Positions 28,462 through 36,956 are shown, counted from the first letter of the stretch. The stretch is 64,000 bases of DNA from Rhizobium tibeticum (GCF_900110205.1 NZ_FOCV01000002.1:186001-250000); one strand, 5' to 3'. Translations and numbers: made by a program. Notes: generated by a model from the sequence alone, not told the origin.

Positions 28462-29358
28462 ATGTTTGACGGACGACTATTGAATGGCGTGAGCGTACTC
28501 GCCGCCGTAATCGAGAGTGGCAGCTTCGCACGGGCGGCCGAGGCCATGGGCCTATCCCCATCGGGCGTCAGCCGCGCCATTGCCCGGCTTGAGGGACGGA
28601 TCGGCTTGCGGCTGCTCGACCGAACGACACGCACGATGCGGCTGACGGACGACGGCGCACGCTTCTACGAACAAGTGGCTCCGCTTTTAAGCGGTATCGA
28701 AGAGGCCGCGCAGACGGCTGCTGGTGCCCGACAGGCGATGCGCGGCCGACTGCGCGTCAATGTCGACCCATATTTCTCACGTCTCGTACTTGGTCCGCAG
28801 CTAGGCACTTTCCTCGATCGTTACCCGGATATCGAGATCGAGATCATCACCCGCAATGAAATCGGAGATCTTGTCGCTGACGGCATTGACGTCGCGGTGC
28901 GCTTCGGTGAGCCCGCACAGAGGTCGCTGATTTCGCGCCTGTTGATGCAGACGCGCGTGATCACGATCGCCGCTCCCGCCTATATCGAGCGTTACGGTCG
29001 GCCGCAGCGCCCTCGCGATTTGAGCGAGCATACCTGTATCCAGTTCCAGGACCCGTCAACCGGTAGGCCTTTCGGATGGGAGCTTCGGCGCGGTGACGAA
29101 GCCGTCTCGATCGAGACCCGCAGCCGCATTCTGGTGAACGATGCCGGCACGACCTTGGCGACCTGCCTCGCCGGGATCGGTATCGCCCAGGTCTTTTCGC
29201 TCGGGATGACACGCTATCTGAACAATGGACAGCTCGTGAACCTCTTTCCCGACTGGTCAGACGAGACATTCCCGCTCTATGCCTTCTATCCCTCGCGCCG
29301 GCATGTGCCTGCCAAGGTCAGAGCCTTCATCGACTTCTGCATCGAGATCATCGGATAG
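28462..29358 (+). CDS. LysR-family regulator, divergent to NmrA-like gene
   Basis: A 298-residue regulator with a CrgA-type N-terminus (LLNGVSVLAAVIESGSFARAAEAM), wing RTTRTMRLTDDGARFYEQ and effector domain with RFGEPAQRSLISRLL. The ATG at 28462 has GGACGGGCG upstream; a TTG nine codons earlier is in frame but less likely. The NmrA-like oxidoreductase on the other strand is the predicted target. The gene ends in a strong hairpin shared with the convergent PepSY gene. Confidence 0.9.
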   Translation: MFDGRLLNGVSVLAAVIESGSFARAAEAMGLSPSGVSRAIARLEGRIGLRLLDRTTRTMRLTDDGARFYEQVAPLLSGIEEAAQTAAGARQAMRGRLRVNVDPYFSRLVLGPQLGTFLDRYPDIEIEIITRNEIGDLVADGIDVAVRFGEPAQRSLISRLLMQTRVITIAAPAYIERYGRPQRPRDLSEHTCIQFQDPSTGRPFGWELRRGDEAVSIETRSRILVNDAGTTLATCLAGIGIAQVFSLGMTRYLNNGQLVNLFPDWSDETFPLYAFYPSRRHVPAKVRAFIDFCIEIIG

Positions 29359-29359
29359 A

Positions 29360-29387
29360 GCAGAGGCGCCCGGCCGAGCGCCTCTGC
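29360..29387. terminator. Hairpin between convergent LysR and PepSY genes
   Basis: A perfect 10-bp stem GCAGAGGCGC / GCGCCTCTGC with an 8-base loop, starting at the last base of the LysR stop region and ending 5 bp before the PepSY stop. No T-run follows on either strand, so it may terminate weakly or protect 3' ends. Confidence 0.55.
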
Positions 29388-29391
29388 TGGC

Positions 29392-30765
29392 TCAGACCGA
29401 GCGCTGCTTCCTGGTTCTGAGATAGACCCAATCGGCCGCCAGCATGACGATCAACGACAGGCCGACCAGCGGGAAAACGATCCCACCGAGGGCAAGGATC
29501 GCGATCAGGCCGCAGAACACGCGCTTGTCTACAGGCATCGGCGGAACGCCGAGCGATCTCGCCGGGCGTCGCTTCCACCACATGACGGCGGCCGAAACCG
29601 CAAGCAGGATGACCGCCAAGCAGGCGGCGAGCAGCACCAGCTGGTTCGCGAGCCCGAATTGCTGGCCGAGATGGGTGTTGATGCCCCACTCAAGCGATTT
29701 CCCCAGCGGACCATAGTCGGCATAACTCATATCGATCAGCGGCTTCCCGGTATATTGGTCGAGATGCACGACGCGCTGCTGCGAGAGATCGTCGGGATAG
29801 ACCGAGCCGGAGAACACACCATCTGCTGTGGTTGGTATGTTGACGGCGTAGCCTCGATGTAGGCCAAGACGGTCGAAGGTGGCGACGGCATCATCGAGAC
29901 CAATCGTCTGTGAATGATGCGCGTTCCCAGCAGCAGACTGTGGCACCTGCGCCTGTTCCAGCGACCAGGAGGTCTTGGCGACATGATCGAGATGTTCGCC
30001 AGACATCGGCACGGCAACCCGCACACCTGCGGGATAGCCGAAGTTGTTGCCGTTCGCCCATTCGTTGACCTTTCCACCCCAGACACCGGACCAGGGCATT
30101 CCGGTGATGGCCAGGAAGACGATGAAGAAGCCGACGAAGATCCCGGTTACAGCATGCAGGTCCCGCCAGAACACCCGCCGCTTTGGCGTGCCGCGAACGG
30201 AGAGAACGCCGCCGGTCTGCCGGCGCGGCCACCAGAGAAAGATGCCGGTGGCGACGAGCAGGATGGACCAGCCGGCGGCGACCTCGATCAGCATGCGCGC
30301 GTAGTTGCCGAAGTATTTGAGGCTGTGAAGGTAGCGGATAGTCCACGTGACTGTGCCCCGATCCGGCAGCTCGCCCAGCACCTGCGCCGTGTAAGGATTG
30401 ACGTAGACGGCAAGTTTGCCTTCCTTCTCCGTCCCGACCGTGATTTCAGCAGTGGCATCCGGCGTGGCCGGGTCGGTGAACTTGATCGGCGTTCCCGGGT
30501 GGGCGGCAAGGGCGGCGGCCACGATTGCCGAAGGCGCAGCCCGGCTTGCGCCTTGCTGCACCTCGACGCGCTTGAGATCGGAATGGATCACCGCATCGAT
30601 CTCATCCTTGAAGAGGTAGAGGCCACCGGTGATCGCCAGCGTGATCATGAAAGGCAGGACGAGAAGGCCTGCGTAGAAATGCCAGCGCCAGACGGCGCGG
30701 TAGAGGTCGGAGGCGGAGCGCACCGAAGCGCCGACGCTCTCGCGACCGATGGTAAGATCGGACAT
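29392..30765 (-). CDS. PepSY-associated transmembrane protein (PiuB-like)
   Basis: A 457-residue inner-membrane protein with four main helices: LYRAVWRWHFYAGLLVLPF entering helix 1, AAGWSILLVATGIFLWWP, FFIVFLAITGMPWSGVWGG and a C-terminal pair (LLAACLAVILLAVSAAVMWW, VGLSLIVMLAADW). The conserved His residues in HFYAG, LHAVTG and the PepSY domain fit the iron-uptake/ferric-reductase-like PiuB family. GTTGGGAGACATTC before the ATG supports the start. The DUF2946 gene upstream is co-oriented (62-bp gap); such pairs usually flank TonB receptors for iron or copper, which is not present here. Confidence 0.87.
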   Translation of the reverse strand: MSDLTIGRESVGASVRSASDLYRAVWRWHFYAGLLVLPFMITLAITGGLYLFKDEIDAVIHSDLKRVEVQQGASRAAPSAIVAAALAAHPGTPIKFTDPATPDATAEITVGTEKEGKLAVYVNPYTAQVLGELPDRGTVTWTIRYLHSLKYFGNYARMLIEVAAGWSILLVATGIFLWWPRRQTGGVLSVRGTPKRRVFWRDLHAVTGIFVGFFIVFLAITGMPWSGVWGGKVNEWANGNNFGYPAGVRVAVPMSGEHLDHVAKTSWSLEQAQVPQSAAGNAHHSQTIGLDDAVATFDRLGLHRGYAVNIPTTADGVFSGSVYPDDLSQQRVVHLDQYTGKPLIDMSYADYGPLGKSLEWGINTHLGQQFGLANQLVLLAACLAVILLAVSAAVMWWKRRPARSLGVPPMPVDKRVFCGLIAILALGGIVFPLVGLSLIVMLAADWVYLRTRKQRSV

Positions 30766-30827
30766 GAATGTCTCCCAACGTAAGAATCGGGCCTCTGCGC
30801 AATACGCGCGACGGCGAAACGAGGACG

Positions 30828-31235
30828 TCAGGCAGTGACGGGAGGTGCACGGGGTTCGGCGATCCGCCCGCGTAAGGCAGGCGAAAAGACAGCATCGGTT
30901 CGGATCGTTGTGTCGATCGCAGTCTCGACTGCGACGTAAAGCGGTCCCGCCTGCCCAAGAAGAATGGCCGGCGTGGAAGCCGATGCCAAACGGCAGAGCG
31001 CGCCGCACGGGCACTCCGGCGCTTTCTTGGCCGGCAAATTGTCATGTCCGGCATCATCGACGGAACCGTGTCCGCTCGAAGAGCAAATGATCTCGAAGGG
31101 ATCGACGGCGGATGCCGCCCTGGCGCCCTGCGCAGTGCCAGTCAGCAGCCCTTGCATCAGCAGCAGACAAGCGACCAGCAGCGCGACAGCGCTGGCCGAC
31201 ACCTGATCCCGCAAGATGCTACGCATGGTCCCCAT
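30828..31235 (-). CDS. DUF2946 family protein
   Basis: A 135-residue secreted or membrane-tethered protein. It has an N-terminal hydrophobic helix (ASAVALLVACLLLMQGLL, about residues 13-30), then a His/Cys-bearing part with ICSSSGHGS and the CPCGALC cluster typical of DUF2946, suggestive of metal binding. AAGGAGCGAAGC directly before the ATG at 31235 supports this start. It is first in an operon with the PepSY protein, so a periplasmic metal-handling role is likely but unproven. Confidence 0.8.
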   Translation of the reverse strand: MGTMRSILRDQVSASAVALLVACLLLMQGLLTGTAQGARAASAVDPFEIICSSSGHGSVDDAGHDNLPAKKAPECPCGALCRLASASTPAILLGQAGPLYVAVETAIDTTIRTDAVFSPALRGRIAEPRAPPVTA

Positions 31236-31359
31236 GCTTCGCTCCTTGCCACAGCAGCACGGCGTTGTCACTGCGACCGATCGGCCGGCGCTGCCGATTG
31301 CTTATTATTCCCCAAAGGCTTAGGGTTTCTTGCAATCAGATATTCGATGGACGAACGCC

Positions 31360-32568
31360 ATGGTTCTCAGCGGCAAACGCATCCTCCTCATCATTTCAGG
31401 CGGGATCGCTGCCTATAAAAGCCTGGATCTGATCCGACGGCTCAGGGAGCGAGGCGCATCGGTGCGCCCGCTGATGACCAAGGGTGCGCAGGAATTCGTG
31501 ACGCCGCTTGCCGTCGGGGCGCTCGCCGCCGACCATGTGTTCACCGATCTTTTCTCGCGTCAGGACGAGCACGATGTCGGCCATATCCGGCTGGCGCGCG
31601 ATTGCGACCTCGTCCTGATCGCGCCGGCGACAGCAGACCTGCTTGCCAAGATGGCGAACGGACTTGCCGACGACCTTGCCTCGACCGTGCTGCTTGCGAC
31701 CGATCGGCCCGTGCTCGCAGCCCCTGCCATGAACCCGCATATGTGGGCGCATCCGGCAACGAGGCGCAACATCGAGACGCTGCGCGGCGACCGCATCCGT
31801 TTCATCGGACCGATGTCCGGCGAAATGGCCGAGAGCCGCGAAGCCGGCATCGGGCGGATGGCCGAACCGCTCGAGATCGTCGCCGCCGCGGAAGCCTTGC
31901 TCCATGATCGGCCGAAGCCGCTTGCCGGCCGCAAGGCGATCGTCACCTCCGGGCCGACGCATGAGCCGATCGACCCTGTGCGCTACATCGCCAATCGCTC
32001 CTCCGGCCGCCAGGGACACGCGATCGCCGCGGCGCTTGCCGCGCTTGGGGCGGACGTGACACTCGTTTCCGGGCCGGTCTCCATTCCGGATCCTTTTGGC
32101 GTCAAGGTCATTCATGTCGAGCGGGCGGACCAGATGCGGGACGCCGTTCTTGCCGCACTTCCCGCCGATGTCGCCGTGATGGTTGCGGCCGTCGCCGACT
32201 GGCGCGTGGCATCGGCTGCCGACCAGAAAATCAAGAAACATCCCGGCGAATCCATTCCGACCCTCGCACTGACGGAGAACCCCGATATTCTGAAGACGGT
32301 CGGCCATCATACGATGCGGCCGAAGCTGGTGATCGGCTTCGCGGCAGAGACGCAGGATGTCGAAAGCAACGCCAAGGCGAAGCTTGACCGCAAGGGTGCC
32401 GATATCATCGTCGCCAACGATGTTTCGCCGGCAACGGGCATCATGGGCGGCGTTCGCAACCGGGTGAGGATCGTCGCCCACAGCGGCATCGAGCAGTGGC
32501 CGGATCTAGCGAAGGAAGAGGTTGCGACGAGGCTCGCGGCGATGGTCGCCGAGCGGCTCAAGCAGTGA
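31360..32568 (+). CDS. coaBC: Bifunctional phosphopantothenoylcysteine decarboxylase/synthetase
   Basis: A 402-residue CoA-biosynthesis enzyme. The N-terminal CoaC flavoprotein half (1-180) has GGIAAYKSLDLIRRL, the catalytic His of HDVGHIRLA and PAMNPHMWAHPAT. The CoaB half (190-400) has VTSGPTHEPIDPVRYIANRSSG and the KIKK stretch. At the E. coli CoaC active-site Cys region (ACGD) this protein reads MAESREAGIGRMAEP, with no Cys. Start at ATG 31360. In S. meliloti coaBC follows ubiB directly. It overlaps the convergent amidotransferase by 11 bp. Confidence 0.95.
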   Translation: MVLSGKRILLIISGGIAAYKSLDLIRRLRERGASVRPLMTKGAQEFVTPLAVGALAADHVFTDLFSRQDEHDVGHIRLARDCDLVLIAPATADLLAKMANGLADDLASTVLLATDRPVLAAPAMNPHMWAHPATRRNIETLRGDRIRFIGPMSGEMAESREAGIGRMAEPLEIVAAAEALLHDRPKPLAGRKAIVTSGPTHEPIDPVRYIANRSSGRQGHAIAAALAALGADVTLVSGPVSIPDPFGVKVIHVERADQMRDAVLAALPADVAVMVAAVADWRVASAADQKIKKHPGESIPTLALTENPDILKTVGHHTMRPKLVIGFAAETQDVESNAKAKLDRKGADIIVANDVSPATGIMGGVRNRVRIVAHSGIEQWPDLAKEEVATRLAAMVAERLKQ

Positions 32569-33367
32569 TTGCAACCGGGACGGTTTTTGCGACTGCCTGC
32601 ACCGGACGAAACGGCGCAATATCGAGGCCATTTTCGCCGAGCGTGATGGCGCTCCCGTCCGGGATCTCAGCCCAGGCATCGACGTCGTCGTTGAGCGGCT
32701 CGGACACCAGGCAGTAACCCTTGCCAAGGGGTGATGCATAAAGCGTCGGCGCCTTGCGGTCGGTCGCATAGCGGATCGCGTAGAGCGCCTTCCCATCCGA
32801 GAAGGCCGCCGTGTAGCGCAACAGCACCGATCCGAGAAGGTTTTCGGCAAGGCTTTCGACAAAGCGGATCATCTCCGCCATCGCAGCCATTGGCGTCTGC
32901 TGCAGGCCGAACTGCAGGGCAAGCAGGAACATCAGTTCGGAATCGGTCGTCCCTCCGCGTGCGTTGAAGAGTTCGTCGTCAAGCATGGCTTCCATGGGGC
33001 GGCGCAGGCGTTCGAAGCCTGAGATCTGACCGTTGTGCATGAAGGACCAGTTGCCGAAGGTGAAGGGATGACAGTTGTCGCGCCGGGTGCCGCCGCCCGT
33101 GGCCGCCCGCACATGCGCGAGAAATAACGGCGAGCGGATCTGCCGCGCCAAACTCTTGAGATTGCAGTCCGACCAAGCCGGCAAGGTGTCGCGATAGCGC
33201 CCCGGCTCCGGACGGTCGCCATACCAGGCGATGCCGAAGCCGTCACCGTTGGTCGGCGTCTTGGCGCGGGTGGCGCAATGTGACTGCTCGATCAGGGAGT
33301 GTGCGGGCGAGGACACCAGCTCCTCCAGATAGAGGGGGTCTCCGCGATAGGCTGCCCAGCGACACAT
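32558..33367 (-). CDS. Class II glutamine amidotransferase (YafJ-type)
   Basis: A 269-residue Ntn-hydrolase. Cys2 (MCRWAAYRG) becomes the N-terminal nucleophile after Met removal. NGDGFGIAWYG, LAHVRAATGGG, NCHPFTFGNWSFMHNGQI and TDSELMFLL are the glutaminase-site motifs of the YafJ/EgtC group. No synthetase domain is attached, so the ammonia acceptor or amide substrate is unknown. EgtC, for ergothioneine synthesis, shares this fold, but no egtB or egtD is present and the gene is 11 kb from the ergothioneine cluster. Confidence 0.88.
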   Translation of the reverse strand: MCRWAAYRGDPLYLEELVSSPAHSLIEQSHCATRAKTPTNGDGFGIAWYGDRPEPGRYRDTLPAWSDCNLKSLARQIRSPLFLAHVRAATGGGTRRDNCHPFTFGNWSFMHNGQISGFERLRRPMEAMLDDELFNARGGTTDSELMFLLALQFGLQQTPMAAMAEMIRFVESLAENLLGSVLLRYTAAFSDGKALYAIRYATDRKAPTLYASPLGKGYCLVSEPLNDDVDAWAEIPDGSAITLGENGLDIAPFRPVQAVAKTVPVAITA

Positions 33368-33628
33368 GCTCTTTCCACTCCGGAACCCGCGTTGTTGGAG
33401 GCGGGAGAATGCTGAAACGCGACGTTGATTGTCGAATCCGATGGTTAATACGACCTGAACGATTTTCAGGCTTGCAGGCGGAAGATGACAAATTTCTGAC
33501 GGTCACGGCGATCAAATTGCGCAATGCGACATCTTCTTTTGTGAACAGTGCGTTCGCGCGGCGGCTGATTTCGCGCATGCGGGCTCGCCGGTATAGTCCC
33601 GGCAAGTCGAACCCTTCGAGAGGATGCC

Positions 33629-34540
33629 ATGTCGATCCGTCCCGTAAAGCATATGAGCACCGCAACTCCGACCATGGAAGGCGCCGGCGTCAAGCTGCAT
33701 CGTGTCTTCGGTTTCGGGGATCCGTCTATGACCGATCCGTTCCTGATGATGGACGATTTCCGCAACGACAATCCGGCCGAGTATATCCGCGGCTTTCCCT
33801 GGCATCCGCACCGCGGCATCGAGACGATCACCTATGTGCTCGCCGGCACGGTCGAGCACGGCGACAGCCTAGGCAATCAAGGCCTGCTCGGCGCCGGGGA
33901 CATCCAGTGGATGACGGCCGGCAGTGGCATCATGCACCAGGAAATGCCGAAGGGCGATTTTGCCGGACGCATGCACGGCTTCCAACTCTGGGCCAACCTA
34001 CCCTCGTCGCTGAAGATGACGGCGCCACGCTATCAGGACGTCAAATCCGCCGACATTCCCGTCGTGGTCGATGACGACGGTACGGCCGTTCGCGTGATCT
34101 GCGGCGATTTCTGGGGCAAAGCGGGCCCCGTCGACGGGGTAGCGGCCGAACCGATCTATCTCGATGTTTCGGTGCCGCCCGGGAAGAAGAAGCGCCTGCC
34201 CGTCAACACCTATCGCAACGCCTTTGCCTATATCTTCGCAGGCTCCGGCACGTTCCGCGACGCCTCCAAGCCGTTCGGCGTCCGTGTCGAGAAGGAAGTG
34301 AATGGCGAGGAGGTCAACATTCGCGACATGTCCGGTAACCGGACGCTCGTCGTCTTCGACAGCGGTGATGAAGTCACCGTACAGGCCGGCGACGAAGGCA
34401 TCCGCTTCCTGCTCGTTTCGGGCAAGCCGATCGAGGAGCCGGTCGCCTGGCATGGGCCGATCGTCATGAACTCTCGAGAGGAGATCATGCAGGCGATGCG
34501 AGAGCTGCAGAACGGCACCTTCATCAAGGCCGCACACTGA
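33629..34540 (+). CDS. Pirin family protein
   Basis: A 303-residue bicupin. The N-terminal domain has the metal-binding PHRGIETITYVLAG and GSGIMHQEMP motifs (His, His, Glu and His ligands), consistent with an Fe(II) site. The C-terminal domain resembles YhhW-type quercetin 2,3-dioxygenases. Bacterial pirins act as quercetinases or as protein partners; the substrate is unknown here. GAGAGGATGCC precedes the ATG. It is a single-gene unit between a 260-bp spacer and a 215-bp spacer. Confidence 0.92.
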   Translation: MSIRPVKHMSTATPTMEGAGVKLHRVFGFGDPSMTDPFLMMDDFRNDNPAEYIRGFPWHPHRGIETITYVLAGTVEHGDSLGNQGLLGAGDIQWMTAGSGIMHQEMPKGDFAGRMHGFQLWANLPSSLKMTAPRYQDVKSADIPVVVDDDGTAVRVICGDFWGKAGPVDGVAAEPIYLDVSVPPGKKKRLPVNTYRNAFAYIFAGSGTFRDASKPFGVRVEKEVNGEEVNIRDMSGNRTLVVFDSGDEVTVQAGDEGIRFLLVSGKPIEEPVAWHGPIVMNSREEIMQAMRELQNGTFIKAAH

Positions 34541-34741
34541 GCCGGCTTAATCCACAGTTGCCTGCCGCAATGTTTGCGCGCTGCGGCAGTGCATAGGACA
34601 TCGTTGTAAATATTGGCGTATTGCCGGTGGCCGTAAAGTTAGACACCGCTTCCAAGGAAGATACAGAGCACTTGGGCTCTCGTTTTTTCTTGCATCTCCG
34701 GCGAATCATCCTACCTTTTACCCATCTTCAACAGAACGAAA

Positions 34742-34839
34742 GGAAGGTGATCCAATGTCTAATGAGATTTCGGACCTCGTAAAAGGCATGGAAGTGGTGA
34801 TGAAAGCGAGGCAGCCCTCGCTCTAAGCCCACCTTCCTG
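34742..34839 (+). ncRNA. Candidate structured mini-transcript enclosing the small ORF
   Basis: AGGAAGGTG at 34742-34750 pairs without mismatch to CACCTTCCT at 34831-34839, closing a loop of 80 bases that holds the whole 23-codon frame. With the downstream terminator this predicts a short RNA whose ribosome-binding site is occluded in one fold. It does not match any riboswitch or RNA family that I know. The 5' end is not defined. Confidence 0.4.
34756..34827 (+). CDS. Predicted 23-residue small protein or leader peptide
   Basis: A short reading frame, MSNEISDLVKGMEVVMKARQPSL, with an unusually strong Shine-Dalgarno (AAGGAAGGTG) five bases before the ATG and a proper intrinsic terminator 58 bp after the stop. 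This organisation is what one expects of a translated short transcript. The Shine-Dalgarno (34742-34750) is perfectly complementary over nine bases to 34831-34839, just past the stop, so translation could be controlled by folding. I recognise no family. It could be a small protein, a leader peptide or part of a small RNA. Confidence 0.5.
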
Positions 34840-34885
34840 GGATCGCTTTGACGGTCCGGCCAATTGCAGGCCAAAACTCATGGAA

Positions 34886-34917
34886 AGGGTCGCCTCAAGC
34901 GGCCCTTTTCATTTTTC
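34886..34917 (+). terminator. Intrinsic terminator after the small ORF
   Basis: AAGGGTCGC-CTCAA-GCGGCCCTT (9-bp stem with one G-U, five-base loop) followed by TTCATTTTT. A good rho-independent terminator on the plus strand, separating the small ORF from the GntR gene. Confidence 0.8.
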
Positions 34918-34952
34918 ATCACAGGATTGACGAAGGCGATGTTCCCGGATTA

Positions 34953-34983
34953 TTCATAAAGTCATCTGATGACTTTATGAATA
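34953..34983. promoter_or_regulatory. Perfect 31-bp palindrome, GntR operator
   Basis: ATTCATAAAGTCATC - T - GATGACTTTATGAAT: two 15-base arms, fully complementary, around one central base. It ends 6 bp before the ATG of a FadR-type GntR gene. Its core TCATCTGATGA suits a dimeric GntR protein, so autorepression and control of the gntR-MFS operon are likely. Confidence 0.8.
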
Positions 34984-34989
34984 TGAGCA

Positions 34990-35667
34990 ATGCAACCACT
35001 TGCAAAAACGAAACTTGCGGACACGGCCATTGAGGCGATCCGCACCGAGATACTGGGAAAGCGATGGGGCGTTGGCGAGAAATTGCCCAACGAGGCAACG
35101 CTGTCATCAATGCTCTGCGTTAGCCGAGGCACCATACGGGAAGCCGTCCGGGTGCTGGTGTCGCAAGGCCTCCTCGAAACTCGGCAGGGCTCGGGAACCT
35201 ACGTGCTCTCGACCACCGACACACGGCTGCCGCTCACAATGGCGCGTCGCGCCGGTCTGCGCGATCTCTTCGAAGCCCGGTGCGCGCTCGATGTCGAAGC
35301 GGCGCGGCTTGCCTCACTACGGCAAACCCCTGAGATCATTGCGGAGTTGCGGGCGCTTCTGGCCAAGCGAGGCAATTTCGAAGGCGGCGACAGAAGCGTC
35401 TTCGTCGAACGCGATCTTGCCTTCCACAAGGCGATCATTGCGGCTTCCGCCAACCGCGCGATGATCGAAATCTATCAGTTCTTTTCCGCCTCCATTGCAG
35501 AGACGATCGCGGCGACATTGGACGACGAGATTCCCGAGCCGGACATGCGGGCGCATGCCGATATCATCGACGCGATCGCGACCGGAGATCCGCAACAGGC
35601 CGATGCGGCAGTCCGCCGCTTCATGGCCCCGATCATCAGCGCTCTCGACCGGATGCTCCTTTCATGA
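34990..35667 (+). CDS. GntR-family regulator (FadR subfamily)
   Basis: A 225-residue repressor. A winged helix-turn-helix at about residues 9-72 (LPNEATLSSMLCVSRGTIREAVRVL) is followed by an all-helical FCD effector domain with metal-ligand His/Asp positions (ERDLAFHKAI, MRAHADIIDAI). The ATG lies 6 bp after the 31-bp palindrome and has only a weak Shine-Dalgarno; a bound dimer would cover the translation start region. It overlaps the MFS gene by 4 bp (ATGA), so the two form one operon and the transporter's substrate is probably the effector. Confidence 0.92.
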   Translation: MQPLAKTKLADTAIEAIRTEILGKRWGVGEKLPNEATLSSMLCVSRGTIREAVRVLVSQGLLETRQGSGTYVLSTTDTRLPLTMARRAGLRDLFEARCALDVEAARLASLRQTPEIIAELRALLAKRGNFEGGDRSVFVERDLAFHKAIIAASANRAMIEIYQFFSASIAETIAATLDDEIPEPDMRAHADIIDAIATGDPQQADAAVRRFMAPIISALDRMLLS

Positions 35668-36956
35668 CCACGCCCCTTCAGGATTCCGCACACGTCTACG
35701 ACCTCGCGGATGAACAGCTCATCGATGCCGAAGCGGACAGCGTACCGCAGCCGCAGCCACCGGCGGGCAGCAGCGCCGCGGTACGCTTTCTCCTCGGGGT
35801 CAGCCTCGTCCTCATCGCCTTCAATTTGCGTCCTGTCTTCTCCAGCGCCTCGGCACTGCTGCCCGAAATCAAGACCGAACTCGGCATTTCGTCCCTCGGC
35901 GCCAGCCTGCTGACCACCCTGCCCGTCGTCTGCCTCGGCGCCTTTTCGCCGTTGGCGCCGCGGCTTGCCCAGCGGATCGGAGCGGAGCGCGCGCTTCTGG
36001 CGGTCCTCGTCCTGCTGGCGCTCGGGACGGGCCTGCGCGGCCTTTCATCCGTTCCGCTGCTTTTCGTCGGCACTGCGCTTGCGGGCGCCTGCATCGCGGT
36101 CGGGAACGTGCTGCTGCCTGGCTTGGTCAAGCGCGACTTTGCCGATCGAGCCGCGCTGATGACCGGTTTTTACACGATGGCGCTATGCGCCGGCGCAGCA
36201 AGCGCCGCGGGCTTCACGCTGCCGCTCGAGCGCATCCTCGGTGGCTCTCTCTCCGGCGCACTGGCCGCCTGGGGGCTGCCTGCCCTGATTGTCGCCGTCA
36301 TCTGGTTGCCGCAAGTGCTATCCACCACGAACCAAGTCAAGCGCCGCGGCTTTTCCGTCCAAGGCCTCTGGCGGGACCGCTTGGCATGGCAGGTTACACT
36401 CTTTATGGGCCTGCAATCGGCTCTGGCTTACTGCGTGTTCGGTTGGCTTGTTCCCATCCTGCGCGAGCGCGGCCTTGACGGTGTCACCGCCGGAGCGATC
36501 GTTTCGGTATCGGTGATGGTTCAGGCTGCGGCATGCCTTATAGCTCCGCAGATCGCCGTAAGGGGCAAAGACCAGCGACTGGTCAATGTGTCGCTCTGCG
36601 TCGTCGCCGTCGTACCGTTATTCGGCCTGCTGTTTGCGCCACTCTCCACCGTGTGGGTCTGGGCCGTGTTGCAGGGCATCGGCCAGGGTGGCCTGATCGC
36701 TGTGGCGATGACGACGATCGTGCTGCGGTCGCGCGATCCGCATGTGGCGGCGCACCTTTCCGGCATGGCACAATGCGTGGGCTACCTTCTTGCCGCGATC
36801 GGCCCGCTCGTGGTCGGGCTCATTCGCGGCTGGACCGGCAGCTTCGCATGGTCGGCAGTGCTTTTCGTCGTGCTTGGCGCCGGCGCTGCGGTCAACGGCT
36901 GGAACGCCGGTCGGGCGCAATATGTGAATGCGCGCACGATCGTGAAGGCGGACTGA
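35664..36956 (+). CDS. MFS transporter (CynX/NimT family)
   Basis: A 430-residue permease with twelve predicted helices and a hydrophilic 40-residue N-terminal tail. Family features are FNLRPVFSSASALLPEI in helix 1 and AQRIGAERALLAVLV after helix 2, both typical of the cyanate/2-nitroimidazole-type transporter group (CynX/YeaN). Its ATG overlaps the gntR stop (ATGA). The substrate is unknown; uptake or efflux of a small anion or drug-like compound is the family norm. Confidence 0.9.
   Translation: MTTPLQDSAHVYDLADEQLIDAEADSVPQPQPPAGSSAAVRFLLGVSLVLIAFNLRPVFSSASALLPEIKTELGISSLGASLLTTLPVVCLGAFSPLAPRLAQRIGAERALLAVLVLLALGTGLRGLSSVPLLFVGTALAGACIAVGNVLLPGLVKRDFADRAALMTGFYTMALCAGAASAAGFTLPLERILGGSLSGALAAWGLPALIVAVIWLPQVLSTTNQVKRRGFSVQGLWRDRLAWQVTLFMGLQSALAYCVFGWLVPILRERGLDGVTAGAIVSVSVMVQAAACLIAPQIAVRGKDQRLVNVSLCVVAVVPLFGLLFAPLSTVWVWAVLQGIGQGGLIAVAMTTIVLRSRDPHVAAHLSGMAQCVGYLLAAIGPLVVGLIRGWTGSFAWSAVLFVVLGAGAAVNGWNAGRAQYVNARTIVKAD

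Noticed and set aside
32558..33367. EgtC for ergothioneine biosynthesis, suggested by the YafJ-type amidotransferase
   Set aside because: No egtB, egtD or egtE homologue in the window. The gene is 11 kb from the catabolic cluster, and YafJ-like proteins are widespread without ergothioneine.
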